Of a stretch of DNA of 64,000 bases, positions 37,441 through 49,800 are shown piece by piece. Below the pieces are notes generated by a model. The model did not search any database. It saw nothing but the letters and a program-made list of their open reading frames with translations, and was not told the origin of the DNA. Both the position numbers and the translations under genes were made by a program. Position 1 is the first letter of the stretch; each line of letters begins with the position of its first letter. The DNA is from Larus michahellis (lineage: Eukaryota; Chordata; Aves; Charadriiformes; Laridae). The stretch is taken from the NCBI RefSeq assembly GCF_964199755.1, contig NC_133910.1:12780711-12844710 (forward strand). Reading direction: 5' to 3'.

Positions 37441-40122
37441 AAATTCTGTCATCATGCAGTGCATCACGCACACTCCCGGATCCGCATTACACAGAGGATG
37501 GCCCCGGTCCAGCGCCTCTTAAAGTCAGTGGAAAAACCCTCCCTCGCTACGATGGGAGCTGGCTCGGGCCGTATACGATCTGACAGACACCATGGAGCGA
37601 GAGAAGTTGTTTTAATCTGGGAATATCTTGTGGCCCCAAAGCTTCTTCTGGAGACAGACTGGGCAGCGCATCCGCAGAGCGGGTGCCGCTAAGAAAAGTT
37701 CCCAACCTTAACAACCGCCTTTAACGAACCGTCGTTATCTGATCCGTGTGCTCCGAATGCAAGGGAACCGCTCGGGTTTCCAACTGCACACATCATCTGA
37801 TGCTCATAAAACGAACTGATCTGTCTGGAAGCCCCAGACCCTAAGAAACATTATTTCAACAGGGGGGAAAAAAAAGTCAATAATGCTTCATAAAACACCC
37901 GCGTGGGCAGACGGGGAAGGGTGGCTGTTCTCCCCTGCTTACCTGTGGTTTTCCAGCAAAGCAAATGTTCGCTGATAAAACTCACAATCTCCTTATAAAG
38001 GCAGGATCTGTTTTGCCTGTAAAAGGGAAGGTTTGGGGGAAGTTTTACACGCGTCTCTCCTCTCTTTCTGTGTCTTTATTTGCATTTTCGTTTTCACAGT
38101 AGTTGAGCTAATCTGAACGGAGCAGGAGCAAGGGCCCAGGTTATAACCAAAGTATCGGGTAGCACCTTCACATCTGGAAGGGATTTTGACACAAGTTCTC
38201 CCAGACTGTTACAGACAGTTTAAAAGCAAAATCTGATAAATAGCAAATGTTTAACAAGTCAATAGGAAGCTGCGTTTAGCGAGAACATGTGGCTCTAAAA
38301 ACGGTCTAGCACCGCCGCGTTGCCAAGGCCCTCCAAACGCAGTCGCACACATACCTGCAGCAGGCGGCGAGGGTTTGCTGTGGCTCTGCCCGGACCCGGT
38401 CTCGCTTACAGAGGGAAGGATTAAAGACAGATGTGTCTTTGTACGTCCAGACATGTCCAACAGCCCTCCTCAAAGCCCGCGCGGGTCCGGAGCCTCCCTG
38501 CTTCGGTGGTAAGGGGCTTGCTTCTCCCGCCCAGCCTAAAGCCAGTCCCCTTCGCTTTCTGTATGCCCCCAGCCTGGGGTTTGGGGTGGGAAGAGGATAA
38601 AGGGAGCCGAATAGCTCAGGAAAGCCCCGCAGAGCCCGTCCCTGTAACGCAGGCACCGCTGCCCCCGGCACAGGAGTTTTGGGGCCCATGAGGACCCTCT
38701 GGGGTCGCTGCACAGAGGGTCAGAAGCACGCAAGGTCTCACCCTAATTTTGCACAGATTGGGGTCCATCAGAGCCCCAACCCAAAAACCAGAGGCATTTC
38801 CACCTTTGGAAAACCTTTGTCATCCCTTGAGAGCCGCAGCCTCCTCTGGGCAGAGGCCGGGGGCCGCCCGGGCAATGCCCTCCCAAGGAAAAGGGATGGT
38901 GCCAGCAAAATATCCCAGCACAAAAGCTCTTGCAGTGTCGCAACCCTGCCTGGTTCAGGGAGACTTCATACCAATAAACAAACGACTACCCAAAATGTGG
39001 AAAGAGGCATTAAAATAGAGAGAATTATGCAAGGAGGGGGGAGCGGAGGGGGAGAGGGAGGAATAAGAAGTGACCAGGAAAACCACCAGAAACCCTCCGG
39101 GATGCCTGCCTATATTTAAAGATAATGTGTCCAGCCGTCTTGCCAAGTCCCACTCATTTGGAGCTGGGCTCATGTTTTGGATTAATTTTAAGGCAGTTCC
39201 TAAAGCATCTCACTCGCGCAAGGAAGAATTTTTGCCTCCTTGGCCAAGGTGACCTTTTAAAAAATCTCACTCGCTATTTTTCAACATCTCACTCATTTAA
39301 AATTGTCATCGCCGGGGCGCTGCGGGGCACTTGGTGCAGACAATTCCTTTTCTGGTGCTCACCAGCCCCACGGTCCCGGAGCATCCCGGAGCGGGGCTGG
39401 GTGTGGGGATGCGGGGCTGGTGGGGGGGACCATTTCCCTGCAAGTCAGGACCCTTCCCCTCTCCTGTGAGCATCACCCGACCAAGCGCCAAGAGCAGAAA
39501 TCGCCCCTTCTGGATACGCGAACCTCTCCAGGCCCCCCACCATGGGCTGCCTGAAAGTTTTCCACGGAAACTAGTCTTCCACAGAAAGTCAGATTTTTTT
39601 TATTTTTTTTTTTTTTTCCTAAAATATTGTGTGGACGCATGCACACCCTCTACAGACTGACGCCTTTGTTTGAGGAAGGGAAAAGTAAATTGCGAATATC
39701 GCCCCAGCCTGCGACTGCTCCATCGCACAAGGGTTTTCTGCGCAGCTCTTTGCTCAGAGCCGCCCCAGAAGAAGCCACCGCAAGACGTGCCCCGGTCTCC
39801 ATGGGGAGGATGCACTCAAGAGGTGTCACCCCCTCCAGTCCCCCCAGCTCCCAGCCACAACACGGGGAGAGTTTTTGAGCAGAAACGTGAGAGCGGTCTC
39901 TCCCAGAAACACCACCCGGCCCACCTTCTCGCCCAGGCATCTGCAGCATCCTAATCACCCTGGAATCCAAAGCACGTCCACGGCAGGGCCCTCAGATGCT
40001 TCCCATTTAGCTTAAACGTTCGCAAAATGCTCAGCCACTGACTCACTGCAGGGCCCGGGACGAGCTGGCACGCCGGAGACGCTCGGCTGCCCTCGCTGCA
40101 CCGCGGCAGGATCGTGTCCGCT

Positions 40123-40145
40123 AAAAAAAAAAAAAAAAAAAAAAA
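40123..40145 (+). repeat. Poly-A run (23 nt)
   Basis: A pure A23 run in GC-rich intergenic sequence without a recognisable element. Confidence 0.9.
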
Positions 40146-41073
40146 GGAATTTTTCCAAAGTCGAACATCCCTTGGTACTTTGCACCTGTCCCAGCACACC
40201 CAGAGTGCTACCGGTGAGCAAGCAGGACATGGGACGTGCAAGCTGCTATTTGTGGCTGATGATCCCAGATGCCACGCTGGGGTTTTAAGGGAGCGATCGG
40301 AGCAATGGAGGAGAAAAGCGCCGTCTGCAAGGGAGTGGGAAGGGGCGGCCGCAGGGGCCCGGCTGGCAGCGGAGCGTGGGATGCGGAGCCCCTCAGCCCT
40401 GGCACCAGAGCTACAGGGAATCCAGGGGTTGCGGGTGGTTGGGAGCAACTCGGGATGCAAGATGCTCCGCCGCTGCCTGGGCTTTGGGGAGCCTAACAGG
40501 TAGGGCCAGATATTTTCTTTCCCCCACACCTCATGTCCTAAAGTTCCAGTGGCAGTATCGAGTGATAGCAGTGACCAGAACTTGTCCCTTTGGCTGGAAA
40601 AAAATAAATCACAAGATCTTGCTGCTCCCCGGGTCCGAAGGTGCCAGACGCAGCACGAGGACATCCTTCCTGCGGCAGCTTTGGTACTTTAACATCCAGC
40701 CCTGGGGAACCAAGACAGAGAGAGGCAGCCACGAAAATGAGACAGACATTTGGGGTTTCAGTTAAGAAAATTTCCTCCAACCAGCAAGAAAAGTTGAGCT
40801 TGGGTTTGGCTGGATTTGGGAGATGAAGTTTTTGGGCAGCTCCATGGTTTTATTTAAACCAGTTCAACCAGCCATCGCATAAGCTCATCCCAGGAGGGGA
40901 ACTCAAGGTGCCTCTTGTGCAATAGATGCAGCTCTTTACCCAAGCAGGTCTGGGATAGCGCTCAGAGTTTTGCTCCATCTCTGTCCAGGCTAAAGGAAAG
41001 ACCACACACAAAACGGTTTCAGGATGCCAGCAGCTGTGCACAAAGCATTTGGTTTACATTAATTATGTCTGGA

Positions 41074-41074
<1 letters not shown>

Positions 41075-41114
<40 letters not shown>

Positions 41115-41138
41115 AGAGGGGGGAAGAGAGAAGGAGAG
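41075..41138 (+). repeat. A38 run within a 64-nt polypurine tract
   Basis: Thirty-eight adenines (41075-41112) continue without interruption by any pyrimidine into GAAGAGGGGGGAAGAGAGAA and further purines. No retroposed gene body was recognised upstream. Confidence 0.9.
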
Positions 41139-44100
41139 CAAGCTGAGAAGAAAGGAGGGATGGAGGGAGGCTTCTGCATCGTCCTGATGAGACCTGCTCC
41201 CATCCCAAACACAGACGGCAGCACATGCCGTGTGTCTTAACACTCCTGCCCTGAGGGGCTCCTGCCACCCAGAGCAGCGCAGTCCTGCCCTGCGCAGTGC
41301 CTGTAAACGCCTTGGTGAATGAGAAGGACAAACGCAGCCCATAACGCTCTCAAAGACCCCAGTGGGACCCTTTCCTCCCAGCTTTGCTCCTCGCTCCGCT
41401 TCCCTCTTTCTCCTTTCCTGAGCAGAAATGGTCCCAAGAAAGACTGGGGAACATAAAGCAAATTCTGCTGCTGGCAGGGGGAGAGATGCTGGTGGTTACT
41501 GGGAAAGGAAGCAGCAAACGAGAGAGGAGAGTAAAATGTGGAGGAGGCGGATGGTAAGGGGAATCATTAAAACCAGAAAAATCCCCTTGGTTTCCCAGCA
41601 GCGCAGAGACCCCAGGAGTGGGCGAGCAAAGCCCGTCACCTCACTGGAGATGACCGTGAGCAGTGGGGACTCTTCCAGGGTCGGGGACTGCCACCCCCAG
41701 GGATGGACACCCTATACCGGCACAGCCCCATGAGCCCCCATCCCCTCCCCAAGGGCAGGAGGAGCGTGGTGAGGGGCAGGCTCAGCCTGAGCCTCAGCAA
41801 CCAGCAAAGGGACCAGATTGCTGGGATCTCCACAAAGCAAAGCCCCACCGCGGCGGGTCCACGATGCCGCTCATCATGGGAGGGGGTAAGCACAGTTCCC
41901 ACCATGGACCGTGCGCTGGGCTGTACCAGCATCACCCCACAGGCCCAGTTCCCAGGTGGGACACCCAGCCCTGAGCTCCCAGGAGCAAAGACCTGCCTGC
42001 GGGGAGGGACTGCAGTATGCTGCCTGTCACCTGCAGCAGCTGCTACGCCCTGCACATCTCCTGCACGCCGCACATCCCCGTCCCACGCAGCCTCCCCCAG
42101 GCCCTGCGTGCCCCCTGGCAGTAGGACTGCAGCAACCCCTGACCTCGCTGTGCCAGGAGCTGTACAAATCCTAAATACGTCCCCATCTCCCAAGGGCCAG
42201 CAGTGTGCAGCATCCTGCTCCAAATCAGGCGATGAGCACTGTCAGGTGGCGGCATCGGCAGGCACACACATTTGGCAGGAGTCGTGCCGCCGCATCTCCC
42301 GCAGCCGGCCATCCCCGGGGAGCACGATGGCCGAGCCCCGCTCCGGCAATGTCTGCCCCCTCCCAGCCCCACCAAAACCTGCTCCTTCCCAGGGCAGCTG
42401 CTCCCAGCCCCGCTGCGTCATGAACTTTCGTGTTGCAGCAGCACCGTCTCTGCTCGGCGGCTCGGGGGGCCCAGCCCGCGCACGCCAGAAGCTGGACTGA
42501 CCCATGTCAGAGGTGATTAATTTATCAGGCTTTTGGCACCCACCGCTCCCCGCCAGAAAAACAATATCCCAAATTCCAAGCCCTCCCGCCCAGCAGATGT
42601 GTCTGCGGCGAGGGCGACCGTTCCAGCCCGTCTCGCAGAAGCTGCTGCAGGGGCACAGCACCCGGGGGCTCCCGTGCCGCCGGCCGCTGGCCCCATCCCC
42701 ACTGGGCATCTGCAGAAAAACCTCCCCTGGGACCAAAACCCCCGGCTTTGTGCCAGGCTGCCGTCCTGCTGGGCCCGGCTGCTCGTCCCATGTTGGTGTC
42801 CATGCTGCCGGGCCACCAAGGAGAATCGGGATGGGGGAACGGCCGGGGAAGGTGGCGGGTGCTGAGATGCCGCCCCTCTGAGCCCCTGCATCCCAGGGAG
42901 GAGCGGTACCATCCTGTCCTGGCGCTCAGCAGCCTGGGATCAGGGACTGTGTCTGTGTTTGAACCGAGCAGGCACTGATTAAGGCCTAATTAATGTATAT
43001 CATCAGGGAAACACTCCAGGCCCTTAAGGGACAGGTTAACTAAGTCGTTATCATTAGTGGAGAGGGTCAGAGGACAGGGACGGGGCACAGCATGGCTGCA
43101 AATGCCAGCCGAGCCCTGCAGCTCGCCCTCCCCGCCTCTACCAGGGGTTTAAAGCGAGAAACCGAGAGGCCGGTGATATCACTCAGATACGGCAGAGCGC
43201 TCGGACATCGGGCGGCCAAGAAACGGGAGAGATTTTTCTTCCTCTCCCCCTGCCCCACCGCCTCCCCCGGGGTTTCGGAGGAGGGCTGGGAGCCCACGGG
43301 ATCGCGGGGTCAGCCAGCCCCTCCGCCGGCCACGGGGAGACCTGCTGCCCGGCCAAGGCCAGCGCTCGCCCTGACGTCAGGGTGAGGGGTGAAGCGGGGG
43401 GAGACACAGGCAAACAGCCTCTTATTTATCCAAAAAGGTCACAAGCGCCTTGGAAGAGGCTGGAGCTGGATCCCCGCAGTCCGGAGGAGGCCAGCGTCTC
43501 CTAGAAGGAGAGGTTTCACAATTCATCTCGTTTGTTCGCTGTGGCATTTTCATCACGGTAGTTCGACTTATGCAATTACATAAAAAACATCTAATGAAAT
43601 CTCGGTGACACAAAACATGAACGTTTATATTGGCCTCCCCGTGCCGTGGAGTTGATCTTGGCCGGGGCGTCCAGACAGACATTCTGCATTCTTCAGAGAT
43701 TAAGCACTGAAACGCTCCGGAGAAACCCAGCTGCCCGCTCCCCCTGCAGCCGCGCCGCTAATTCCAACCACATGCTCGCCGGCCGGGGAGAGGGGAACAC
43801 GTACCTTCTACACACACACACGGGTACCGGCGGGGACCCTGCCCGGCGCCTCGCGCACCCCCTGGCTGCATCCCCATCCCCCTGAGTACTCACGGGTCTC
43901 CGTGAATAAATACACACACAGCAAGTGCGAGGGATCCGGTGTTAGGTATAATTAAGGTACTGCAGCAAAATTGTTGATAAATAGGAAGAGCAGTGAGTAA
44001 CCTCAAGTCAGGGATGGAGCCCCCGAGCCCGACCCCATGGCCGTGATGCCACGCTGCCCGTGCAGCACCTCCCCGATGCTCCCGGTTCATCACCCCGTGA

Positions 44101-46798
44101 TATGTCAGACCCCAGTCAAAATAAAAGAGCCTGGGAGGCTCTGGACGGTGAAACCCCCATCCTGCTTTGGTTCCCACCTCCCTCCTTTTAAGAATTCGTC
44201 TGTCTCCCATTGAAAATCCCACTGGTCATTTAAAAAAGGAAAAAGAAGGGGAGGGCGAGGCGTGGAGGGAAGGGACTTTGTTCTCAGCAGCGCATGGGGA
44301 GCCGGGCAAGAACCAGAGAGGTGGGGATAGGGGTGAGGGGAGCGGACACTCCATCCTGATGCTGCCCACTTCACCCGTGCGTGGGTTTCAGGCGTACCAG
44401 GGTGCCTTGAGCTGCCCCACGCCCCGGTGCCACCGGGCAATGCCGTCATGGGTATCTGCAGCGCTGCCAAGCAGAGCCACCTCGCCAGCACCAGCCAGGG
44501 CGCATCCCGCCACGCATCCCTGCTCCCACCGCGGCCATTCCCATGTTTTAAGACCCAGGGCAGTGACTTCACTGCAAATCCCCATCCCAGTGACTGGGGA
44601 ACGCAGCTCCTCCAACAAAAGCACCCGTGGACAAACACACTGTCTGGAAAGCCACCCGTCATGCCAGGTGACACCCAGGTGGCACTGCCAAACCAAAAGC
44701 CACCGCAGCGTTGTCTGCCCCACCCCGGTGCCTGCCTGGCTGCAAACCCTCCCTGCCATGGCGGGGGAAAGAGGGCCAAATCCTGGCCAGCACCAGCTCA
44801 CGCCACCGGAGATTTCTCCAAATTCAGGTTGGTTTGGGGACAGGGACCAGCACCAGCTCATGGGGCCAGATGTGGCCACTGGGCTCCTGCCCCGCACCAC
44901 TGGCTGCAGCTGGAGCTCTTGAAAAGCCCCAAACTGTCTCTCTTGCGAGGATGGGGGGTCCAAAGTGCAAAACCCACTGGGGGACCCACCAGCCCCACCG
45001 CCGGTGCCCTCGTCTTAAGGGCTGAACATTTTTGACATACTACAAACCATCAGCAAAACAAGATGTCAGGGCTGTAACTGCTGCTGGCACCGATTCTGCC
45101 GGGGCGTGGGAGGGATCCAGGAATAACAAGGGGGGGGTTCAGCGAGCAGCAGCCCCCCTCGCTCAGGTTGCAGCCGGGGCTCCGGCCCCGCGGGCGCATC
45201 GGCCGGTTGCCCGCACGGGATGTCTGCAAAGGCTCGGGCTTTACCGCCTTGCGCAGAAGGAGGAGGAAAGATGGGAGGAAAGGGGGAAGAGAGAGAGAAA
45301 AAGAGGAAAAATAGCCCCTTATTCCATTTTCATCAAGGAAGCATCCAGCCGTCCAAAAAATTTAATGTCATATTTTAGCAAGAAAAACAGCTGTTGTGGT
45401 ACTTTAAGGCCCAGCATATTTTGGCCAGGGCTGCATGTTGTGGATATTGGCTGAGTCAAGGTTAGCTGTTAAAAGGCAGAAATTCTAGACCCATACGAAG
45501 AAACATCGCGTTCCTTTATATTCAGATAATATTTACTCCCAGGCCTGTTTTGTTTTGTTTTCTTCTCCCTCCTGGAGGGGGGCCCGGCCCTGGGGCTGTG
45601 GCTGCCCTCGGCATCGCCGCTCCGTGGGCTGGGGGGAGGCTGCGCCCGGGGCACGGCGCTTTGGGGGCGACGGGAACAAGGGGAAGCAGCAGGGCAGGCT
45701 CCGCCTGGCACCTCCGACTTGAGGTTTGCCCTCCAGTTTTCAGCGCTGCCTGGCGCGGAGCCATGCCTTGTGCGCAGGGAGAGCCAGCGGGGCAGGAGCC
45801 GGAGCTTCGCTGCCTGCTGGGGGGCCACGGGTCCCCCCCCATAGCACAGGCACCCGGGTGCCGCAGGGAGGGTGGGGGATCCACAAGATGCCAGCTGGTT
45901 TCATGGCACAGCACCCACGTGCCGTTCGCCATCCAGACTGGGTCAGCCTATTCCCCCCCAGGAATAACGACACCAACAAATCCATGGCACACAAAGCAAG
46001 ACCCGGGGGAGCGAGGTCCCGTGCCATCAATCCCACCCCCTGCCCCAGGAGGGGACGCTCTACCCTGGCTAAGGTGCCAGCGCACCTACAAAACCCCCAC
46101 GAGATTAACCCCCCAACAATTAAGCGCGATTTTAATGCGGTGCTTTGCAGCTTTATCTGTTCAATACTTTGTCCTGTTAGAGCACGTCTATGTTCTTACG
46201 CTATCGCCTATTTAAACGCCGGTGTCTGTGCTGGTCCCCAAACCAGCCGTGCCCAGGCTGCCACACTGGGGACCCTCCAGTCCCCTCCAGAGCGTCTTTG
46301 TGCCGTGGCTCCTTCCAGCTCCCACCTGCGCTGTGCCGCGAGAGCGAACGGGTGAGAAAGGTGGGGCAGGGGGGTGCATTTGTGCTGCATGGAAATTAAA
46401 CCCCCCCAAAAAACCCCCCAAACTGGACACAGAGCCCCCCGGGCTCCACAGCCCTGCACCGAGTGTGATGCCACCCAGGCTGTAAATGACTCATCTTCTC
46501 GTAAAGCTGGTTTGCTAAGGAAGAAAGAAAAGCCTTTGCCCTGAAACAATTCCTCCGCGCCTGCCAAGCTCGGCAGGAGCAATCCACGCTGTCTCTCTGC
46601 TCCTCCGGAGTGCCCAGCGCCGGCGTCCCCCCGCCGTGGTGCCACCTCCAGAGCCGGACCCCCACCTCCCCTGGCAGCTCCGGGGCTTTCCTCCGTACCT
46701 CCCGCCCAGCGCCGTGCCTTACCCAACACGGAGCCACCAAACACAACCCTGCATATTTCACTAACCTCAGACGCTTGGACAGGGAAGGCTGCGGATGT

Positions 46799-46836
46799 AA
46801 AAAAAAAAAAAAAAAAGAAAAAAAAAGAAAAAAAAA
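46799..46836 (+). repeat. A-rich simple repeat
   Basis: A-runs of 18, 9 and 9 separated by single G. It lies beside an AT-rich patch (46840-46990). Confidence 0.85.
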
Positions 46837-49800
46837 GTCCAAGGTGGAACCGCAATGTTTATAAAATGGGTCACTGAATTATACATAAAAATATTTTCCT
46901 TGTGGATGCAATTACTTCCTGGACTTGTTATTCCACAGATGCTTAAGTTCGCCTCAAGCAACTCCAATAAATGCTTTACAGTCTGCTAGATCAACAGTAG
47001 CAGCGCTGGAGAGAATTGAGCAGCGCTGTTTCAAATTTGTCAGAAAACCACACAGTGTTTTCATGCGCACGTTTTAGAAACCCAAACAAAATGATTCCCA
47101 ACCGTCGTGCTCCCTTTCCTTACGCCTTTAATGGGTTTCACGTGAGCTCCTCCAGACACGGGCAGAGCCCCAGGGGCTCCGGACACCCAGGAAAGTGCTC
47201 CCTGAAAGCCAGGGAGCCCCTGGGAGGAATCGGGGATTGAGGAGGGATGGCACCTCCCATCGCTCTCCCGTATAAACCCTGCTCGTCTCGCTCCCAAATT
47301 TTCCCATCTCATCCTCCTGCGAGGTCTGGCTCGCCCGTCAGGTACCCAGGGGGCAGCGGGATGTGTCACCGGCTTAGGAGGCTTTCCCAGGGGAAATGAA
47401 TTTTGGGAGCGAGGGGTCAGGGCTGCCCCTACCTGCTGTGGGCGGGTGAGGGAGAGTTCAGGGGCTGGGGGGGGGGACACACACGCCACGTTGGGTTTAA
47501 ATGTGCAATGAAAAAACCCCAGAGGAGCTGCAGCAAAGCTGGTGGGAAGGGAAAGGAGCCACGGCAGCGGCCAGACGGCTCTCAACGTGGGCACAGGCCG
47601 GCTATAACAGTCTCCCCCCATGGCAGGGACACGTATTTGGGTTTTTTCTCCTCTATCCAGCCACAGATTTTCACAAAACTCAGAGAAACTCAAGGCCGTG
47701 GAGATGCGTAAAGATATTTTTTTAATGCATGTAGGGCTTAGGCCAATGGCCCCTGAATAAAATCCTGGTCCATCTGCTGCATCCTGATCTTCAAAAAACC
47801 TCAAAGCTCCTTTCGCTTAAGAGCAATTGAAAGTATTTAGTGCCACTTTCAATAGGAAAGCAATCGAGGGCCGGGGTGTTGGAGGACACCCCAGGATCAC
47901 GGGGCAGAGTACTGTTATGCCAATAAAACAAATTAATATCTGCCCAGGAATACTCGAGATTCACTCCAGGACTAACAGGTGGCTGTAACAAGATTATCCC
48001 GTTAACAGATCGCCAGCAGAGCAGAAATGTGCTTTCAGGTCTCTGCTTTCACTCCAAATTTCATCCACGAGATTTTCTGTCGGCAGGATAAACGGGTTAA
48101 AAGGTGCCTGCAAAAATGGGCTTATAAAAAGCTCCTTATTCTCCTGCTTCGAGGACGCAGCTGCCTCCTGTCCCCCCCTTGTATGGGAATCCCAGCCCAT
48201 CTTCGCCTTTTTATAGGCCACCGCAGCAATCCTGCTCCTCTCCTGCGCTTCTCTGCCAGCGGCCAGGTATCGGTGGCAGCTGGACACCGTGGTGTCACAG
48301 CCCCTGACAGGACACAGCCATGTCCTCGTCCCTTATCCCGCAGGGTGCGGGCGGCGGCAGGCGCTTGGCAGATTGTGGACAGCACGAAAATCCCATGGGA
48401 CCTGAGAGAGCATCCTCCTCCTCAGCGAGGGCATCCCGCAGGCTGCCATCCCCAAACTCCCAGTGAGACAAGTCATTCATGAGCGACCCCCACCCCACCA
48501 CTGGTGGAAAACGCTTTGCCAAAGGGAAGGATCCGGGTTTCCCTCTGCCCTCGCTCCCAGCCCCGGGATGGGGATGTGTCCCCACGGCCGAGCCGCAGGC
48601 GGGGCTGCCCACCTCAGAGGTTAAACCAAGGGTCCCGCAGGGAACACACTGGCATTTTTATTTGGAATTAGGCCCCAGCACATCTTAATTTTCAGTTCAA
48701 CTGCTACTGAAAAGAAACATGAAATAAAACAAGCGCCAGCGGTGGGGAGGGAGGGAGGGAGCAGGCAGCGCTGGGCCTGCCCACAGCCCCGAATTAGCTG
48801 CAGAAAAACGTTAACATTCCTGCACTGGCCCCCGGCCAGGGGCTGGAGCAATTCAGGAGACGGCGATGCAGTCACTGCCCAACACACGCATGGTCTGCGC
48901 GTCCCGGTGCCGCAGCCGGCGCGCAAAACTCCGGGGAAACGGCTGTGGCCGAGGGTGGGAAGAGCTTGGGCCGCGCTGCCCGCTCCCGGGGGCGGCCCCG
49001 AGGTGCTTTTAAATGCCACCAGCGCTTTTCTACCCAAGGCAAAGCGGCTGGGAAACGCCATGCAAAAGGTGACCCATACTGTGTGGGATTTCACCGTGGC
49101 TGGACACCATCAGGCTCCAGGTCCCCGAGCCAGCGCTGCCCAGGTTGGAGGGCTCAGATCCTGCCTCCAGATGCGCGAGTCGCTGCCATTTGGGGGTCAC
49201 AGGAGGGACAACACGGTGACAAGCTCCCCCTTGGGGGGAGCACGGCATCCCACAGAGCATCCCCAGCACCCGCTGCCAGCCCTTCCTGCAAACCTGCATC
49301 AACTCGCGTGCCCCCCACCTCCCGGCGTCCCACCGCCTCATCGCAGACCCCCAGCGCCCCACCGCAGACCCCCAGCGCCCCACACAGCGTCCCCCCAAGC
49401 CCCAGCCTCGGCTGTGCCTGGCTGCCAGCGCAGTCTAATAACACTGGCCCGTACCCTGGTATCCGCCGGCCGCCCCAGCCCTCCTGATTTTGCCATTTGC
49501 CGGGCGCTGGAGGCAGCGTGCCGCGCTCGAGCGCCGGCGAGGGCTCCAATCTGTTCCTCATTAGGAGGGGCAGACAGCCCAGCGCGGGAGTCTGAGCCCT
49601 AATCTCCTTTCCAGTTGGTATCCGTCAGCAGATGTACAACAAGTGGTCGGATATTTTAGTGGGCATGTGTGTGACAGGGCCATTAGGGTTTTTTTTCCAG
49701 CTGAGAGGGGGGGATAAAACACCGTGGCTCGAGCCGAGGCTTTGCCGGTCGCACGCGGAGCCCGACAGCAGGTCCCGGCGCAGCAGCACGGCTGCCAGCT

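Larger units (their letters stand above)
37441..46798. other. Intergenic, middle part of the MYMK-SLC2A6 desert
   Basis: No gene recognised. It contains T-rich (39594-39617) and A23 (40123-40145) runs, an A38 run leading into a polypurine tract (41075-41138), and less GC-rich patches at about 37690-38110 and 45340-45500. Long proline-rich open frames overlap on both strands and are not credible. Confidence 0.55.

Noticed and set aside
40123..41112. Long A-runs taken as tails of processed pseudogenes
   Set aside because: The upstream sequence shows no spliced gene copy, no open frame of a known family and no clear target-site duplication.
41703..42500. Open frame of 265 codons, Ser/Pro/Ala-rich
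   Set aside because: Composition-driven; no signal peptide, domain or supporting splice context.
48742..49602. Open frame of 286 codons with proline/histidine repeats
   Set aside because: The repeats come from a short DNA tandem near 49340-49385. There is no family resemblance.
30444..49724. Shared 17-mer GGGGATAAAACACCGTG at about 30445 and 49709
   Set aside because: No similarity extends beyond the 17 bases, and one such match is roughly expected by chance in 64 kb.
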